Below, in pieces: positions 47,229 through 57,300 of a DNA stretch of 64,000 nucleotides (its first letter is position 1; each line of letters opens with the position of its first letter). Position numbers and translations under genes: made by a program. Source of the stretch: Psychrobacter sp. P2G3 (GTDB lineage: Bacteria; Pseudomonadota; Gammaproteobacteria; Pseudomonadales; Moraxellaceae); contig NZ_CP012529.1 of the NCBI RefSeq assembly GCF_001593285.1, positions 1,798,001-1,862,000 on the forward strand, written 5' to 3'. The notes under the pieces were generated by a model. It saw only the letters and a program-made list of their open reading frames with translations. It was not told where the DNA came from and ran no database searches.

Positions 47229-49794
47229 TATGTGCAGGGCCTCTTGAACCCGCTACGTTAGGATGCTCTATCGCTTCTGGCTGATCGTCGACTGTCTGAC
47301 CTTCGACCTCTGGCGGATCGATATCTTCGGCATGCGGCACGAGTTGTGGCTTAACTTTATCATCGTCAATACCGCAGTCGTCCTCCTCATCTTTAGTCAA
47401 ACTATCAAGCGCATCAAAGTTTACATTCGTGTCAATTTCCCACGCCTCGCCTTGCATGCGCATCAACGCTTTTAATACCGCCTCTGGGGTCGCGGGCATC
47501 GTAAGCTCTGGGTTTTTCTTATAATCACTCAAGCTTGCAACTGCATTATTGATCGCACACCAAACGCTAGCTGCCAGCATAAAAGGTGGCTCGCCAACTG
47601 CTTTAGAGTTATAAATGGTTTGCTCTTCATTTTTACGATCGTACAGTTTAACTTTAAATTGTTTTGGCAAATCATGTGACGTTGGAATCTTATAATTGGC
47701 AGGACTATTAGATGCTAGCGTGCCCTTTTTATCCCAAGTAAGCTCCTCCGTTGTGAGCCAACCCATGCCTTGCACAAAGCCGCCTTCAATCTGTCCAATA
47801 TCAATAGCAGGATTAATCGACTGCCCTGCATCATGCAGGATATCGCAGCGCAACACTTGATACTCACCAGTTAACGTATCTATTTCAACTTCAGAACACG
47901 CAGCACCTAAAGCAAAGTAAAAGAAAGGTCGACCCCACGCTTTAGAACGGTCATAAAATATCTTTGGCGTTTTATAGTAGCCCGTAGAAGATAGACTAAC
48001 GCGGTGCTGATAAGCCAACTGTACCATTTCAGCAAAAGTGAAGTCTTCCTTATCACCAATATAGACATGATTGCGCTCAAAGCGTATGTCTTCTTGCGCC
48101 ACTTCAAAATACTCAGCGGCAAACTCCACGATACGTGTCTTAATGGTTAAACAAGCGTTCTGTGCGGCTTTACCGTTGATATCGGTGCCTGATGAGGCCG
48201 CAGTCGGTGAGGTATTGGGCACTTTATCGGTACGTGTTGCCGATACTTTTACGGTATCCAAATCCACATCAAACTCATTGGCAACGATTTGAGCAATTTT
48301 GACAAATAGCCCTTGCCCCATCTCTGTCCCGCCATGATTAAGGTGGATACTGCCATCAGTATAAATATGTACCAAAGCGCCTGCTTGATTGAGCGTCTGC
48401 ACGGTAAACGAGATGCCAAACTTCACAGGTGTCAGGGCGATGCCCAGACGTTTGTCGCTGCCTTCAACTTCGGCTTGCTCATTGGCTTTTATCATCTGCT
48501 GGCGACGCTGCTCATAATCACAATCTTTTGCCAGTGTCTCCATAATCGTTGCCAAATCAAAATGCTCGATTGGCTGACCATAATGAGTACTTTGGCCATT
48601 TTGATAGAGGTTCATCAAACGCACTTGCAGAGGGTCTTTGCCTAAAGTATAGGCGATATGATCCATCATATACTCGGCAGTCATCAGACCTTGAGGCCCG
48701 CCAAAACCTCGATAAGCAGTGTTCGACACCGTGTGCGTTTTACAGCGATGTCCTGCCACCTGCGCAGCTGGATAATAGTAAGCGTTGTCACAGTGGAACA
48801 TCGCTCGATCGACGATAGCATCGGACAAATCTGGCGCATAACCACACAAGCCAGCCAGCTGCATATCGACGCCAAGAATTTGTCCTGACTCGTCAACGCC
48901 GACCTCATAACGATTGGCAAATTCGTGGCGTTTACCGGTCACTACCATGTCATCTTGACGATCCAAGCGCATACTGACAGGTACATTGTGACGCTTGGCA
49001 ACGATACCACAAAAGCATGCCCATGCAGCGGCTTGAGTTTCTTTACCGCCAAAACCGCCACCCATTCTGCGTACTACCGTATTGACCGCATGAAAGGGTA
49101 AATCCGTCACCTCAGCGACCAACTGCTGCACCTCACTCGGATGCTGCGATGAGGTATAGACTTCAAGCCCGCCATCATCACAAGGCACGACATACGACAC
49201 TTGACCTTCCAAATAAAAGTGCTCTTGTCCCAGCATATGAATATGGCCTGCGATACGCATAGGCGCATTTGCAAGCGCTGCTTCGGTATCACCGCGCTGC
49301 ATAAAGTGGCTAGGACGTACAAACTGCTCCTGCTCTAAAGCCTCATCAATACTCAGTATCGCTGATAATGGCTCATATTCTACAACTGCTTTGAGCACCG
49401 CCTTTTTTGCGGCACGATGAGTGGTTGCAACGACCAAAAATAGCGTCTGACCCACGTATTCTGTGATCTCATCCACCATCAACGGCTCACCGTCGAATAC
49501 AGCGCCGATATCCGTCTGAGCGGGTAAGTCTTTAAAACTTAAAACGTCAATCACCTCGTCAGCTGCTTTAACAGCGCTGAGATCCATACTCGTTACACGA
49601 GCATGAGCGTGACTGCTTTTACCGACTGCCAGATGTAAAGTGCCTTGCGGCTTTAGGATATCATCTACATAGGTCGCCGTCCCCATGACGTGACTTATCG
49701 CACTATCATGTTTGGCAGAAGTGCCGATTTTGTTTTTAGGCGGACGTACGCGGCGAATACTGTAACTGTCAAATAAGGAAGATTGATGGCTCAT
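47206..49794 (-). CDS. xdhB: Xanthine dehydrogenase molybdopterin-binding subunit
   Basis: An 862-residue molybdenum hydroxylase large subunit. Diagnostic segments include ATYVDDILKPQGTLHLAVG, GGGFGGKETQAAAWACF (cofactor loop), TAYRGFGGPQGLMTAEYMMD with the catalytic-site arginine, and HNHGGTEMGQG-type LNHGGTEMGQGLFVKIAQ, with KAVGEPPFMLAASVW carrying the active-site glutamate. It oxidises hypoxanthine and xanthine to urate together with XdhA. The C terminus has an unusual acidic tail of about 60 residues ending in a short AHSEP/THSE duplication. It overlaps xdhA by 4 bp and xdhC by 23 bp. Confidence 0.95.
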   Translation of the reverse strand: MSHQSSLFDSYSIRRVRPPKNKIGTSAKHDSAISHVMGTATYVDDILKPQGTLHLAVGKSSHAHARVTSMDLSAVKAADEVIDVLSFKDLPAQTDIGAVFDGEPLMVDEITEYVGQTLFLVVATTHRAAKKAVLKAVVEYEPLSAILSIDEALEQEQFVRPSHFMQRGDTEAALANAPMRIAGHIHMLGQEHFYLEGQVSYVVPCDDGGLEVYTSSQHPSEVQQLVAEVTDLPFHAVNTVVRRMGGGFGGKETQAAAWACFCGIVAKRHNVPVSMRLDRQDDMVVTGKRHEFANRYEVGVDESGQILGVDMQLAGLCGYAPDLSDAIVDRAMFHCDNAYYYPAAQVAGHRCKTHTVSNTAYRGFGGPQGLMTAEYMMDHIAYTLGKDPLQVRLMNLYQNGQSTHYGQPIEHFDLATIMETLAKDCDYEQRRQQMIKANEQAEVEGSDKRLGIALTPVKFGISFTVQTLNQAGALVHIYTDGSIHLNHGGTEMGQGLFVKIAQIVANEFDVDLDTVKVSATRTDKVPNTSPTAASSGTDINGKAAQNACLTIKTRIVEFAAEYFEVAQEDIRFERNHVYIGDKEDFTFAEMVQLAYQHRVSLSSTGYYKTPKIFYDRSKAWGRPFFYFALGAACSEVEIDTLTGEYQVLRCDILHDAGQSINPAIDIGQIEGGFVQGMGWLTTEELTWDKKGTLASNSPANYKIPTSHDLPKQFKVKLYDRKNEEQTIYNSKAVGEPPFMLAASVWCAINNAVASLSDYKKNPELTMPATPEAVLKALMRMQGEAWEIDTNVNFDALDSLTKDEEDDCGIDDDKVKPQLVPHAEDIDPPEVEGQTVDDQPEAIEHPNVAGSRGPAHSEPTHSE

Positions 49795-51542
49795 GATGAT
49801 TCTCTCTCAGTTTGCGTCTCTTTTATCAGCTGCTTGCCACACTTCATCAACAAACGTTGTACCACATGCAAGCGATATTCACGACTGGCTCGGACATCCG
49901 TTAATGGTGAGACATCCATCGGTAGTGCTTTTGCAGCCTTCTTAAAACTTGCAATCTCGAGGGGCTGGCCTAGGAGTGCTTGCTGGCAATTCTTGGCTAA
50001 TAATGGTATTGCTGCCATACCGCCCAGACCTATTTTTGCATGGTCAATAGTCATACCCTCTGCCGACAGATCGATTCTTACGGCAACCAAACAAGCAGAA
50101 ATATCATCTTCATAACGCTTACTAATTTTATGAATAAATAGATGCTGATTATCCTGCATCAGTGGCATATGGATGGCAACAATGTAACTGCCTGCTCGTA
50201 GTTTGGTCTTTTTATAATCTAGAAAAAATTCTGATAAAGGTATTATCTCGTCGACATAGGATGTTTTGTTATGTTCATTGCTTTCATCCTTAGCACTGGC
50301 ATCTTCGCCACCAACATCTATATTATTGGGGCTACAATGACGCAAATGAATGCGCGCTTCTAACGCCAGTAAAATTGGCGGTAAATCTCCAATTGGCGAG
50401 GCATTAGCAATATTGCCGCCAAGCGTACCCATATTACGTATTTGCGGTGAAGCGGTTCTTGCGAATAGGGCCGCAAAAGCAGGATAGTTCTGCTCAAGTA
50501 TCGGTAGCATTTGCTGATAGGTCATGCCAGCCCCAAACGTCAATTCCTGCACTGCTTCTTCATTATCAGTGGACTTATCTAACTCGGACAACGACTTTGC
50601 ATCAGCCTTTGAGCTAGACTTTGAATGAGAGAGCCACCATGTTCTTAACTCATCAATAGCAGACAGCTGAATAATCACTTCATGATCAACCAAGTGCTGC
50701 GTAATGCTTAACCCCAAATCCGTACCACCGGCCCAAATTGTTGCACTTGGATATACGGTTAATAGCTGATTAAGCTCATCCACTGTCTTTGGAATGAATA
50801 GCTGCCGCGACCCTTCAGCAAGGGCAGGCTCAATAGTTGACGCTTTATTCGAGGTATCCAATGATGCAGTTTTAGGTAACGACTGACTGTTACTCACCAT
50901 CGCATTCGTAGCTAAGCTTATGGTTAAATCTTTTGCTACCATTTTATCAGCCGCTCTTTGCTGACCAATTTTACCCATCGTCAGTCCTGCTTCGATAATG
51001 GGTCGATAACCGGTACATCGGCATAGATTCCCTGAAATTGAGGCGACAATATCATCATAGCTTAGCTCGTCACTAGCTGGTTTGTCGTTTGTGCTACCCT
51101 GCTTGGCATTTTTTTGTTGTTGCATACGATGGTTTTCATACAAATTCGCCAGAGACATCACAAAACCAGGGGTACAAAATCCGCATTGCGAGCCATGACA
51201 GTCAACCATCGCCTGCTGTGCAGGATGTAATAGCGCCCGCTCTGGGTGATGTGCTGGATTGTCCGCTAAATAAGAAGCGGTCATTAAATGATGACCATCC
51301 ATCAGCGACAATAGAGCAATACAGGAGTTGAAGGTATAAAAAGGAGTGCTGTCACTAGAATCGCTTGTCGCATGATTAGGCAAGCGTTGCGCCATAATGG
51401 TACAGGCGCCGCAATCCCCACTACCGCAGCCTTCTTTAGTATCAGTTTGATGTTCGTGCAAGCGCAGATACTCAAGTACCGTTGTATTCGGATTGAGGTG
51501 GCTTATCTCATGACGCTTTCCGTTCAGATAGAAACTAATCAT
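49791..51542 (-). CDS. xdhA: Xanthine dehydrogenase small subunit (2Fe-2S and FAD)
   Basis: A 583-residue subunit with two 2Fe-2S clusters: the plant-type cluster KEGCGSGDCGACT and the helical-domain cluster cysteines in CGFCTPGFVMSLA and GNLCRCTGYRPIIEAG. These are followed by a low-complexity linker (about residues 190-235) and the FAD domain with ATIWAGGTDLGLSI and RNMGTLGGNIANASPIGDLPP. A second low-complexity segment (N/D/E/S-rich) interrupts the FAD domain near residue 420. The stop overlaps the xdhB start by 4 bp. It is the first gene of the xdh operon and lies 305 bp after the xanthine permease gene on the same strand. Confidence 0.95.
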   Translation of the reverse strand: MISFYLNGKRHEISHLNPNTTVLEYLRLHEHQTDTKEGCGSGDCGACTIMAQRLPNHATSDSSDSTPFYTFNSCIALLSLMDGHHLMTASYLADNPAHHPERALLHPAQQAMVDCHGSQCGFCTPGFVMSLANLYENHRMQQQKNAKQGSTNDKPASDELSYDDIVASISGNLCRCTGYRPIIEAGLTMGKIGQQRAADKMVAKDLTISLATNAMVSNSQSLPKTASLDTSNKASTIEPALAEGSRQLFIPKTVDELNQLLTVYPSATIWAGGTDLGLSITQHLVDHEVIIQLSAIDELRTWWLSHSKSSSKADAKSLSELDKSTDNEEAVQELTFGAGMTYQQMLPILEQNYPAFAALFARTASPQIRNMGTLGGNIANASPIGDLPPILLALEARIHLRHCSPNNIDVGGEDASAKDESNEHNKTSYVDEIIPLSEFFLDYKKTKLRAGSYIVAIHMPLMQDNQHLFIHKISKRYEDDISACLVAVRIDLSAEGMTIDHAKIGLGGMAAIPLLAKNCQQALLGQPLEIASFKKAAKALPMDVSPLTDVRASREYRLHVVQRLLMKCGKQLIKETQTERESS

Positions 51543-51847
51543 AGCAATACTCGGCTAAAAAATTGGGCTTTGTGAAATTAGACAGCTTAAATAGATTGTT
51601 AATATAACCACTTGCTAGATGGCGCAAACCAATCAGTCTATATTTAATAGATATCACACAATAACGGCATTTAACAACGTTTTTATTGTCTACATTTTGG
51701 GCGTTATATAATCAATTTACTTTGACAATATTACGGCATGGCTGATAGGAATTTTTGCAGCATCTGTCTGCGTAGGCACAGCAAGCAAGGAAATTTTTAT
51801 CAGCCTCACGTGTATATAAAACACATAACACCTTTATTTGATATGGG
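51543..51847. other. Intergenic region xdhA / xanthine permease
   Basis: A 305-bp gap between two genes read in the same direction. It carries copy 2 of the REP-like element (51740-51805) near the permease stop and must hold the xdhA promoter; a TTGTCA on the minus strand near 51720 is a weak candidate -35. No ORF is supported. Confidence 0.45.
51740..51805 (-). repeat. REP-like interspersed element, copy 2
   Basis: Reverse-complement copy of the element at 9483-9536 (35-bp core at 51752-51786). Here it is also enclosed by GGCTGATA (51740-51747) and TATCAGCC (51798-51805), making a large hairpin that could end transcription of the permease gene on the minus strand. Confidence 0.68.
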
Positions 51848-53209
51848 CTATATATCATCCTCTTGGGTGTCCACTGGCAAAAATAAACTTAATGAAATCG
51901 CAGTAATAGCGCCTATTGCTACAGGCGATATCAGCACGTTACGTATCAATTCAGGCAATTGTGATAATACCTCAGGTACCATAGATACACCGATGCCCAT
52001 CCCCACGGAGGTAGCGATAATCAACATATCACGGCGGTCAAGCTTGGCGCTAGCTAATACTTTAATACCAGCCACCGCTACTGTCCCGAACATCACCAAC
52101 GTTGCGCCGCCAAGTACCGGCTGAGGCATGGTTTGCAATATAGCGCCAAAGATAGGAAATAATCCGATGATAATCATCAGGGCAGCAATGTAGATACCGA
52201 CATGACGACTGGCGACGCCAGTCAGTGCAATGACGCCATTGTTTTGGCTAAAGGTGGTCGACGGCATGCTATTTAACGTAGCAGCAATCATAGAATTGAC
52301 CCCATCTGCCAATACACCGCCTTGGATTCGATTAAGGTAAATAGGGCCTTTGACAGGCTCTTTAGAAACCACAGCGTTGGCTGTTAGATCACCAGTAGTC
52401 TCAAGGGCGCTAACACAATATAGAATGGCTATAGGAATGAAAGCGGCAATATCAAACTGGAAACCAAACCTAAATGGGATGGGAACAGTAATAAAACCAA
52501 CATTGTTCAAGGAAGAAAAATCTAGCCTACCCATAAAAAAGGCGGCTAACATTCCCAAAATTAAAGCAATGACAATGGAGGAAAGTCTTAATAATGGGTT
52601 TTTTGAGCGGTTGAATACAATCACTGACACCAGTACAACCATACCTAAAAACAGGTTTTGCAAACTGCCAAAGTCTTCGGCACCAAAGCCACCTGCAATA
52701 TCAGTCATGGCGACTTCAATCAGCGGAACACCAATAAGAATAATAATAGTGCCAGTAACCACAGGGGTAAATATTCTTTTTAATTTGTGAATAAAGCGGC
52801 TAAGAACAACCTCAACAAAGGCAGCGCAAAAACTAACCCCAAAGATGGTAGCCAAAATATCTTCTGGCGAACCACCACGGCCTTTTACAATCAGTCCAGC
52901 AGCGATAATAGCAGTCAAAAAAGCAAAGCTAGTACCTTGTAAACTGAGCATGCCAGCGCCTATAGGGCCTATTTTTTTACATTGGATATAAGTGCCAATC
53001 CCAGAGGAGATTAGAGCGCAGCTGATTAGATAGGGAACGTAATCACCCAAACCTAAGGTTCCGGCGACAATCAAGGTGGGAGTGACAATAGCGACGATAC
53101 TAGCTAGTAGATGTTGTAAAGCGGCGAAACTTGCCGGCCAGAAGCTGGGCTTGTCATTGAGTTGATACATCAACTCGGAGTTTTTTTTGGATTCTAACGA
53201 TTTAGACAT
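51848..53209 (-). CDS. NCS2-family xanthine/urate-type permease
   Basis: A 453-residue inner-membrane symporter of the nucleobase-ascorbate (NCS2) family with about 14 membrane segments. The NAT signature QNNGVIALTG is present in SQNNGVIALTGVASRHVG, which closely resembles the E. coli xanthine permeases XanQ/XanP. Other family blocks are AALQHLLASIVAIVTPTLIV, LQGTSFAFLTAI and SALETTGDLTAN (the SALETTGD helix-8 motif with the substrate-binding glutamate). Placement before xdhABC-guaD supports xanthine as substrate; urate is an alternative. AAGGATG before ATG 53209 is a good ribosome binding site. Confidence 0.92.
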   Translation of the reverse strand: MSKSLESKKNSELMYQLNDKPSFWPASFAALQHLLASIVAIVTPTLIVAGTLGLGDYVPYLISCALISSGIGTYIQCKKIGPIGAGMLSLQGTSFAFLTAIIAAGLIVKGRGGSPEDILATIFGVSFCAAFVEVVLSRFIHKLKRIFTPVVTGTIIILIGVPLIEVAMTDIAGGFGAEDFGSLQNLFLGMVVLVSVIVFNRSKNPLLRLSSIVIALILGMLAAFFMGRLDFSSLNNVGFITVPIPFRFGFQFDIAAFIPIAILYCVSALETTGDLTANAVVSKEPVKGPIYLNRIQGGVLADGVNSMIAATLNSMPSTTFSQNNGVIALTGVASRHVGIYIAALMIIIGLFPIFGAILQTMPQPVLGGATLVMFGTVAVAGIKVLASAKLDRRDMLIIATSVGMGIGVSMVPEVLSQLPELIRNVLISPVAIGAITAISLSLFLPVDTQEDDI

Positions 53210-53489
53210 TGTTAATCATCCTTGATTAATATGGTCTTAAGTCTACTAACAATCCTTGTTAATAGGTTTAGGTTGCCTCGCTAATTGGTCTGGCTTAAGT
53301 ACTTTGGTATTAGTGATAGCATTAATTTAAAAGATGACTATTTAGTCAGGTTTTATTTATAGTATCATTACTATTGTTTGCCTACAAGCTATAAAACATA
53401 GGTTCATAAGACTTTTACAACATAATTTCATAAGATGTTTAAAGTTCATCTCCTGAAACCTAAGGCACTTTGGAGCTGACCATAAAGAA
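53210..53489. other. Upstream region of the xanthine permease gene
   Basis: A non-coding stretch between putA and the permease. It contains the perfect palindrome TGACTA-TT-TAGTCA at 53335-53348, about 126 bp upstream of the permease start and a candidate operator. Nothing else was identified. Confidence 0.45.
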
Positions 53490-53584
53490 ACGGTTAGCAC
53501 TTATTTTTCAAGAGTTTTAAAGCCCTTGTAAATAAACACTAACCGTCATTTAAATAACGCTAAGCAATTTCTGAATACTTAGCG
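53490..53584 (-). terminator. Double hairpin after the putA genes
   Basis: Two hairpins downstream of the minus-strand PutA C-terminal gene. The first reached is CTTAGCG / CGCTAAG (53584-53558) followed by TTATTT. The second is ACGGTTAG / CTAACCGT (53546-53490) with an inner TTATTT/AAATAA stem, followed by TTTCTTTAT. Together they plausibly end transcription, though neither T run is ideal. Confidence 0.6.
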
Positions 53585-53633
53585 AGTAACTGTTTGATTT
53601 TTATTACGTTACTTTTTATTATATCCTAGGTTA

Positions 53634-54323
53634 TTATGTCCCAAGCTCAAGCAAGCTTGCATTACCACCGATAGCAGTCGTATTGATGGTTAGCACACGT
53701 TCAGTGACAAAGCGGTACAAATAATCTGGCGTGAGCATATCGGATAAGCCCTCCATATCTGTCACTGCAATCACTTGCGTCAAGATACCGTCAGTATTAG
53801 CCAATGTCTGACTAATCTCTTGTACTTCAGCATGACTGCCTGCAACTGCGACTTGTGCGAGACGATCAATGTGTAGCAAGGTAATCGTTTGTGAGTCATT
53901 CGCGACACTTAACACATCATCACTGATACCCGTATCATAGAGAACTTTCGCCGCTTCCGCACACATCTCTTCTTGGCTTGGACAATGCAATATTACCTCA
54001 TTACCCGTTAGCAATGCTGCGATAAGCTGCCCCAGTACCGCCATCGTTTTGGCTGATTCGCCACCAACAACCATCGTCTTACCGCGAGCCGTCACATACA
54101 AGTCGTTGGACTCGCCAGTAGCGCCTGTCATGCGGTGCACTTCGTCAAGACTTGGTGCAGCGCTCAATAGATGATTGAACAAGCGACGCGCTTTATTGGC
54201 ATCACCGGTGAACAATGCCAGCTTGGAAATAGCAGCTTCAAGATAAGTAGCACGCTGCACTGCGCCAAGTAGTCGCCAAGCTTCACAAACTTGGGCATGA
54301 TTTTTTTTGAATTCAGTCGCCAT
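53634..54323 (-). CDS. Separately encoded C-terminal domain of PutA
   Basis: A 229-residue protein corresponding to the end of long PutA enzymes. It contains the aldehyde-dehydrogenase-like C-terminal domain (MTGATGESNDLY, ALLTGNEVILHCPS) and finishes with RVLTINTTAIGGNASLL, the conserved C-terminal motif that ends PutA proteins. In long PutAs this part covers the tunnel between the two active sites and is covalently joined. Here it follows the main gene after 11 bp, in a different frame, with its own AAGGAG (overlapping the upstream TAA) 7 nt before ATG. It is therefore a gene in its own right, presumably assembling with PutA in trans. On its own it lacks catalytic residues. Confidence 0.85.
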   Translation of the reverse strand: MATEFKKNHAQVCEAWRLLGAVQRATYLEAAISKLALFTGDANKARRLFNHLLSAAPSLDEVHRMTGATGESNDLYVTARGKTMVVGGESAKTMAVLGQLIAALLTGNEVILHCPSQEEMCAEAAKVLYDTGISDDVLSVANDSQTITLLHIDRLAQVAVAGSHAEVQEISQTLANTDGILTQVIAVTDMEGLSDMLTPDYLYRFVTERVLTINTTAIGGNASLLELGT

Positions 54324-54334
54324 GTTGCTACTCC

Positions 54335-57300
54335 TTATGCGAGTTCTGTTTGAGTGGATGATGTGGATGATATAGTATTGTTTGTTGTATTTGATGTTTT
54401 AGAGCCTATTTGTTCAGAACTTAGTTTCATCAAACGTGCGACATAATGTGGGCCACCTGCTTTTGGACCAGTGCCTGATAGGCCACAACCACCGAAAGGT
54501 TGGACGTTGACCACAGCACCAATCTGATTACGGTTAATGTAAGTATTACCTACGACAGTACGGCGCTCAATATGCTCGACGATATTTTCAATACGGCTAT
54601 GAATACCTAAGGTTAAACCAAAGCCTGTCGCATTAATGGCATCGATAAGCTGGTCTAAGTCACGCGCGTTGTAACGTAGTACATGCAATATCGGGCCAAA
54701 GTGCTCGCCACCGATAACGTCGATGGTTTGTACCTCAATCGCTGTTGGCAATACAAAGGTAGATTGCTCTTCACTGACCACTGAACTGGCACTCATAGGC
54801 GTTTGCGCCAAGATAGTCGCTGTCGGTTCAGACTTCATACGCTCAATATGACTCTCAAGTCCTTGCTTGGCATCTGCGTCAATCACTGGACCGACATCTG
54901 TAGCGACGTAAGTTGGATTTCCTACGACCAGCTCTGCCATATGACCTTGGAGCAACTCAATCAAGCCATCTGCCACGTCTTCTTGTACGCATAGAATACG
55001 ACATGCTGAACAGCGCTGTCCTGCCGAGCCAAATGCTGACAATACTGCATCCCTAACCACTTGTTCAGGCAATGCCGTAGAATCGACGATCATGGCATTT
55101 TGACCACCAGTTTCAGCGATCAAAATTGGTAGCTCGCCACTCGTTTGCGCATGATCATTTAGGCTTTGGTTAATACGCTGCGCTGTTTGCGTTGAGCCAG
55201 TAAAGATCACGCCAGATATATTATCCGCTGCTGTCAGTGCCCCGCCTACTTCGCCAGCACCAGTGACAAACTGCAACGCTTCTGCTGGTACGCCAGCTTG
55301 ATACATCAGCTGTGCACCAAAATGAGCGATTAAGCTGGTTTGTTCAGCAGGCTTTGCCACGACAGTATTACCAGCTGCTAATGCAGCAACGATCTGACCT
55401 GTGTAAATCGCGAGTGGGAAGTTCCACGGACTGATACAGACAAATGTGCCACGTGCCTTATAAACTTGGCGTGATTGCTTGCCAGCTAAGTCTGTAAACT
55501 CGTGAGTGACATCATTTAAGCGCTCAGCCTCATCAGCATAAAAACGGCAAAAATCAACCGCCTCTTTAATCTCATCAATGCTGTCTTGCGTGGTTTTACC
55601 CGCTTCAATTTGACATAGCGCCATTAACTCAGCGTAGTTCTCTTCATATAAATCGGCAGTTTTGCGTAAGATAGCTGCACGCTCAGATGCAGATACTGCT
55701 TGCCACTTCACTTGCCCAGCCACAGCAACGTCGATTGCTTGACGAGCTAATTCAGCATTGGCATATTGTACTTCACCAGCAACAACTTCATGGTTCCAAG
55801 GCGCACGTACTGTATGGCTATCAAGCTGATGCGCTGCACCATCCACTTCATATGCGCTAACTGCTTGACCATTGATGATAGGTGCCGCTGACCATGTTTT
55901 GTGCAAATGACTATCGATAGCTGTTTTGAGCGGATACCACTGCGACTCTATAAATATATTAGGCCCAAAGCTAGCACGGCGCGTGCCATAGATATCCAAT
56001 GGTAACGGAATCTCTGGATTATGCAGATTGTCATTGGCCAGTAGCTTGTCGTACGGGTGCACCGTTAGCTTATCAATCGGATAAGATTTATCTAATAACT
56101 GATGTACAAATGAGCTATTCGCACCATTTTCAAGCAAGCGGCGTACTAGATATGGCAGTAAGTCTTCATGCGCGCCAACGGGTGCATAGATACGTACAGG
56201 AATATTGTAAGATTGCAAGATATGGTCATAGAGTGCATCCCCCATACCATGTAGACGCTGGAACTCAAAGTCTCTATGCGTACTCATGGTCATCACTGAT
56301 GCCAAAGTATGGGCGTTATGAGTAGCAAACTGCGGCCAAATTAGACCACGTAGATGATCTGATAGTAAGAAGCGAGCACAAGCAAGATATGCGGTATCCG
56401 TGCCTTCTTTACGTGTCCAGACTGGATAGCCTGACAAGCCTTTTTGCTGCGCAAGCTTAATTTCTGTATCCCAATAAGCGCCTTTGACTAGACGTAGTGG
56501 GATACGGTCACCAACTTCTGTAGCCAAGCGCGCAAGCCATGCAAATATCGCAATAGCCCGCTTTGAGTAACCTTGAACGACTAGCCCTAGGCCATCCCAG
56601 CCAGCGGTTAATGAATCACGATACAGCGATTCAAATAATTTGAGAGAAATCTCTAAACGATCCGCTTCTTCGGCATCAATACTGATATCGACATTGACTT
56701 CACGAGCGGCTTCAATGAGTAATAAGCAGCGCTGACGTAATAGCCCTAAAACCTGCGCTTCTTGCGTCGCTTCATAGCGTGGATGCAAGGCAGACAGCTT
56801 GATAGATACGGACGGCTTAGGCATACCTTCTTTGACTTTAACATCAGCAGTAGATTTAATCGCATGCAGATAGTCATTGAAGTATTTTTCGGCATCCTTA
56901 TGGGTAATGGCTGCTTCGCCTAACATATCGAACGAATAGGTATAGCCTTTATTACGGTAAGGTTGGCTGTTTTTATTAGCGTCCTCAATAGTCTCGCCCA
57001 ATACAAACTGATGCCCCATAATGCGCATGGCTTTTTGCATCGCACCGCGAATCATCGGCTCGCCCATCTTTTTAGTCATGCGATCCAAAAACCCAGATGC
57101 TGTGGTACTACTATCAATACTTACCACACGACCGGTCATCATCATGCCCCAAGTCGAAGCATTGACCATAAAACCATTGTCATCTTTGAGATGTTTTTTC
57201 CAATCCGCCACGCTCATCTTGTCACGGATTAACGCATCAGCCGTATAGTTATCTGGCACCCGAATCAATGCTTCAGCCAAGCTCATTAGCAAGATACCTT

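Noticed and set aside
48313..48645. 110-residue plus-strand ORF
   Set aside because: Antisense to xdhB, whose motifs are intact across the same bases.
52350..52790. 146-residue plus-strand ORF
   Set aside because: Antisense to the xanthine permease gene, with composition expected of a shadow frame of a membrane protein.
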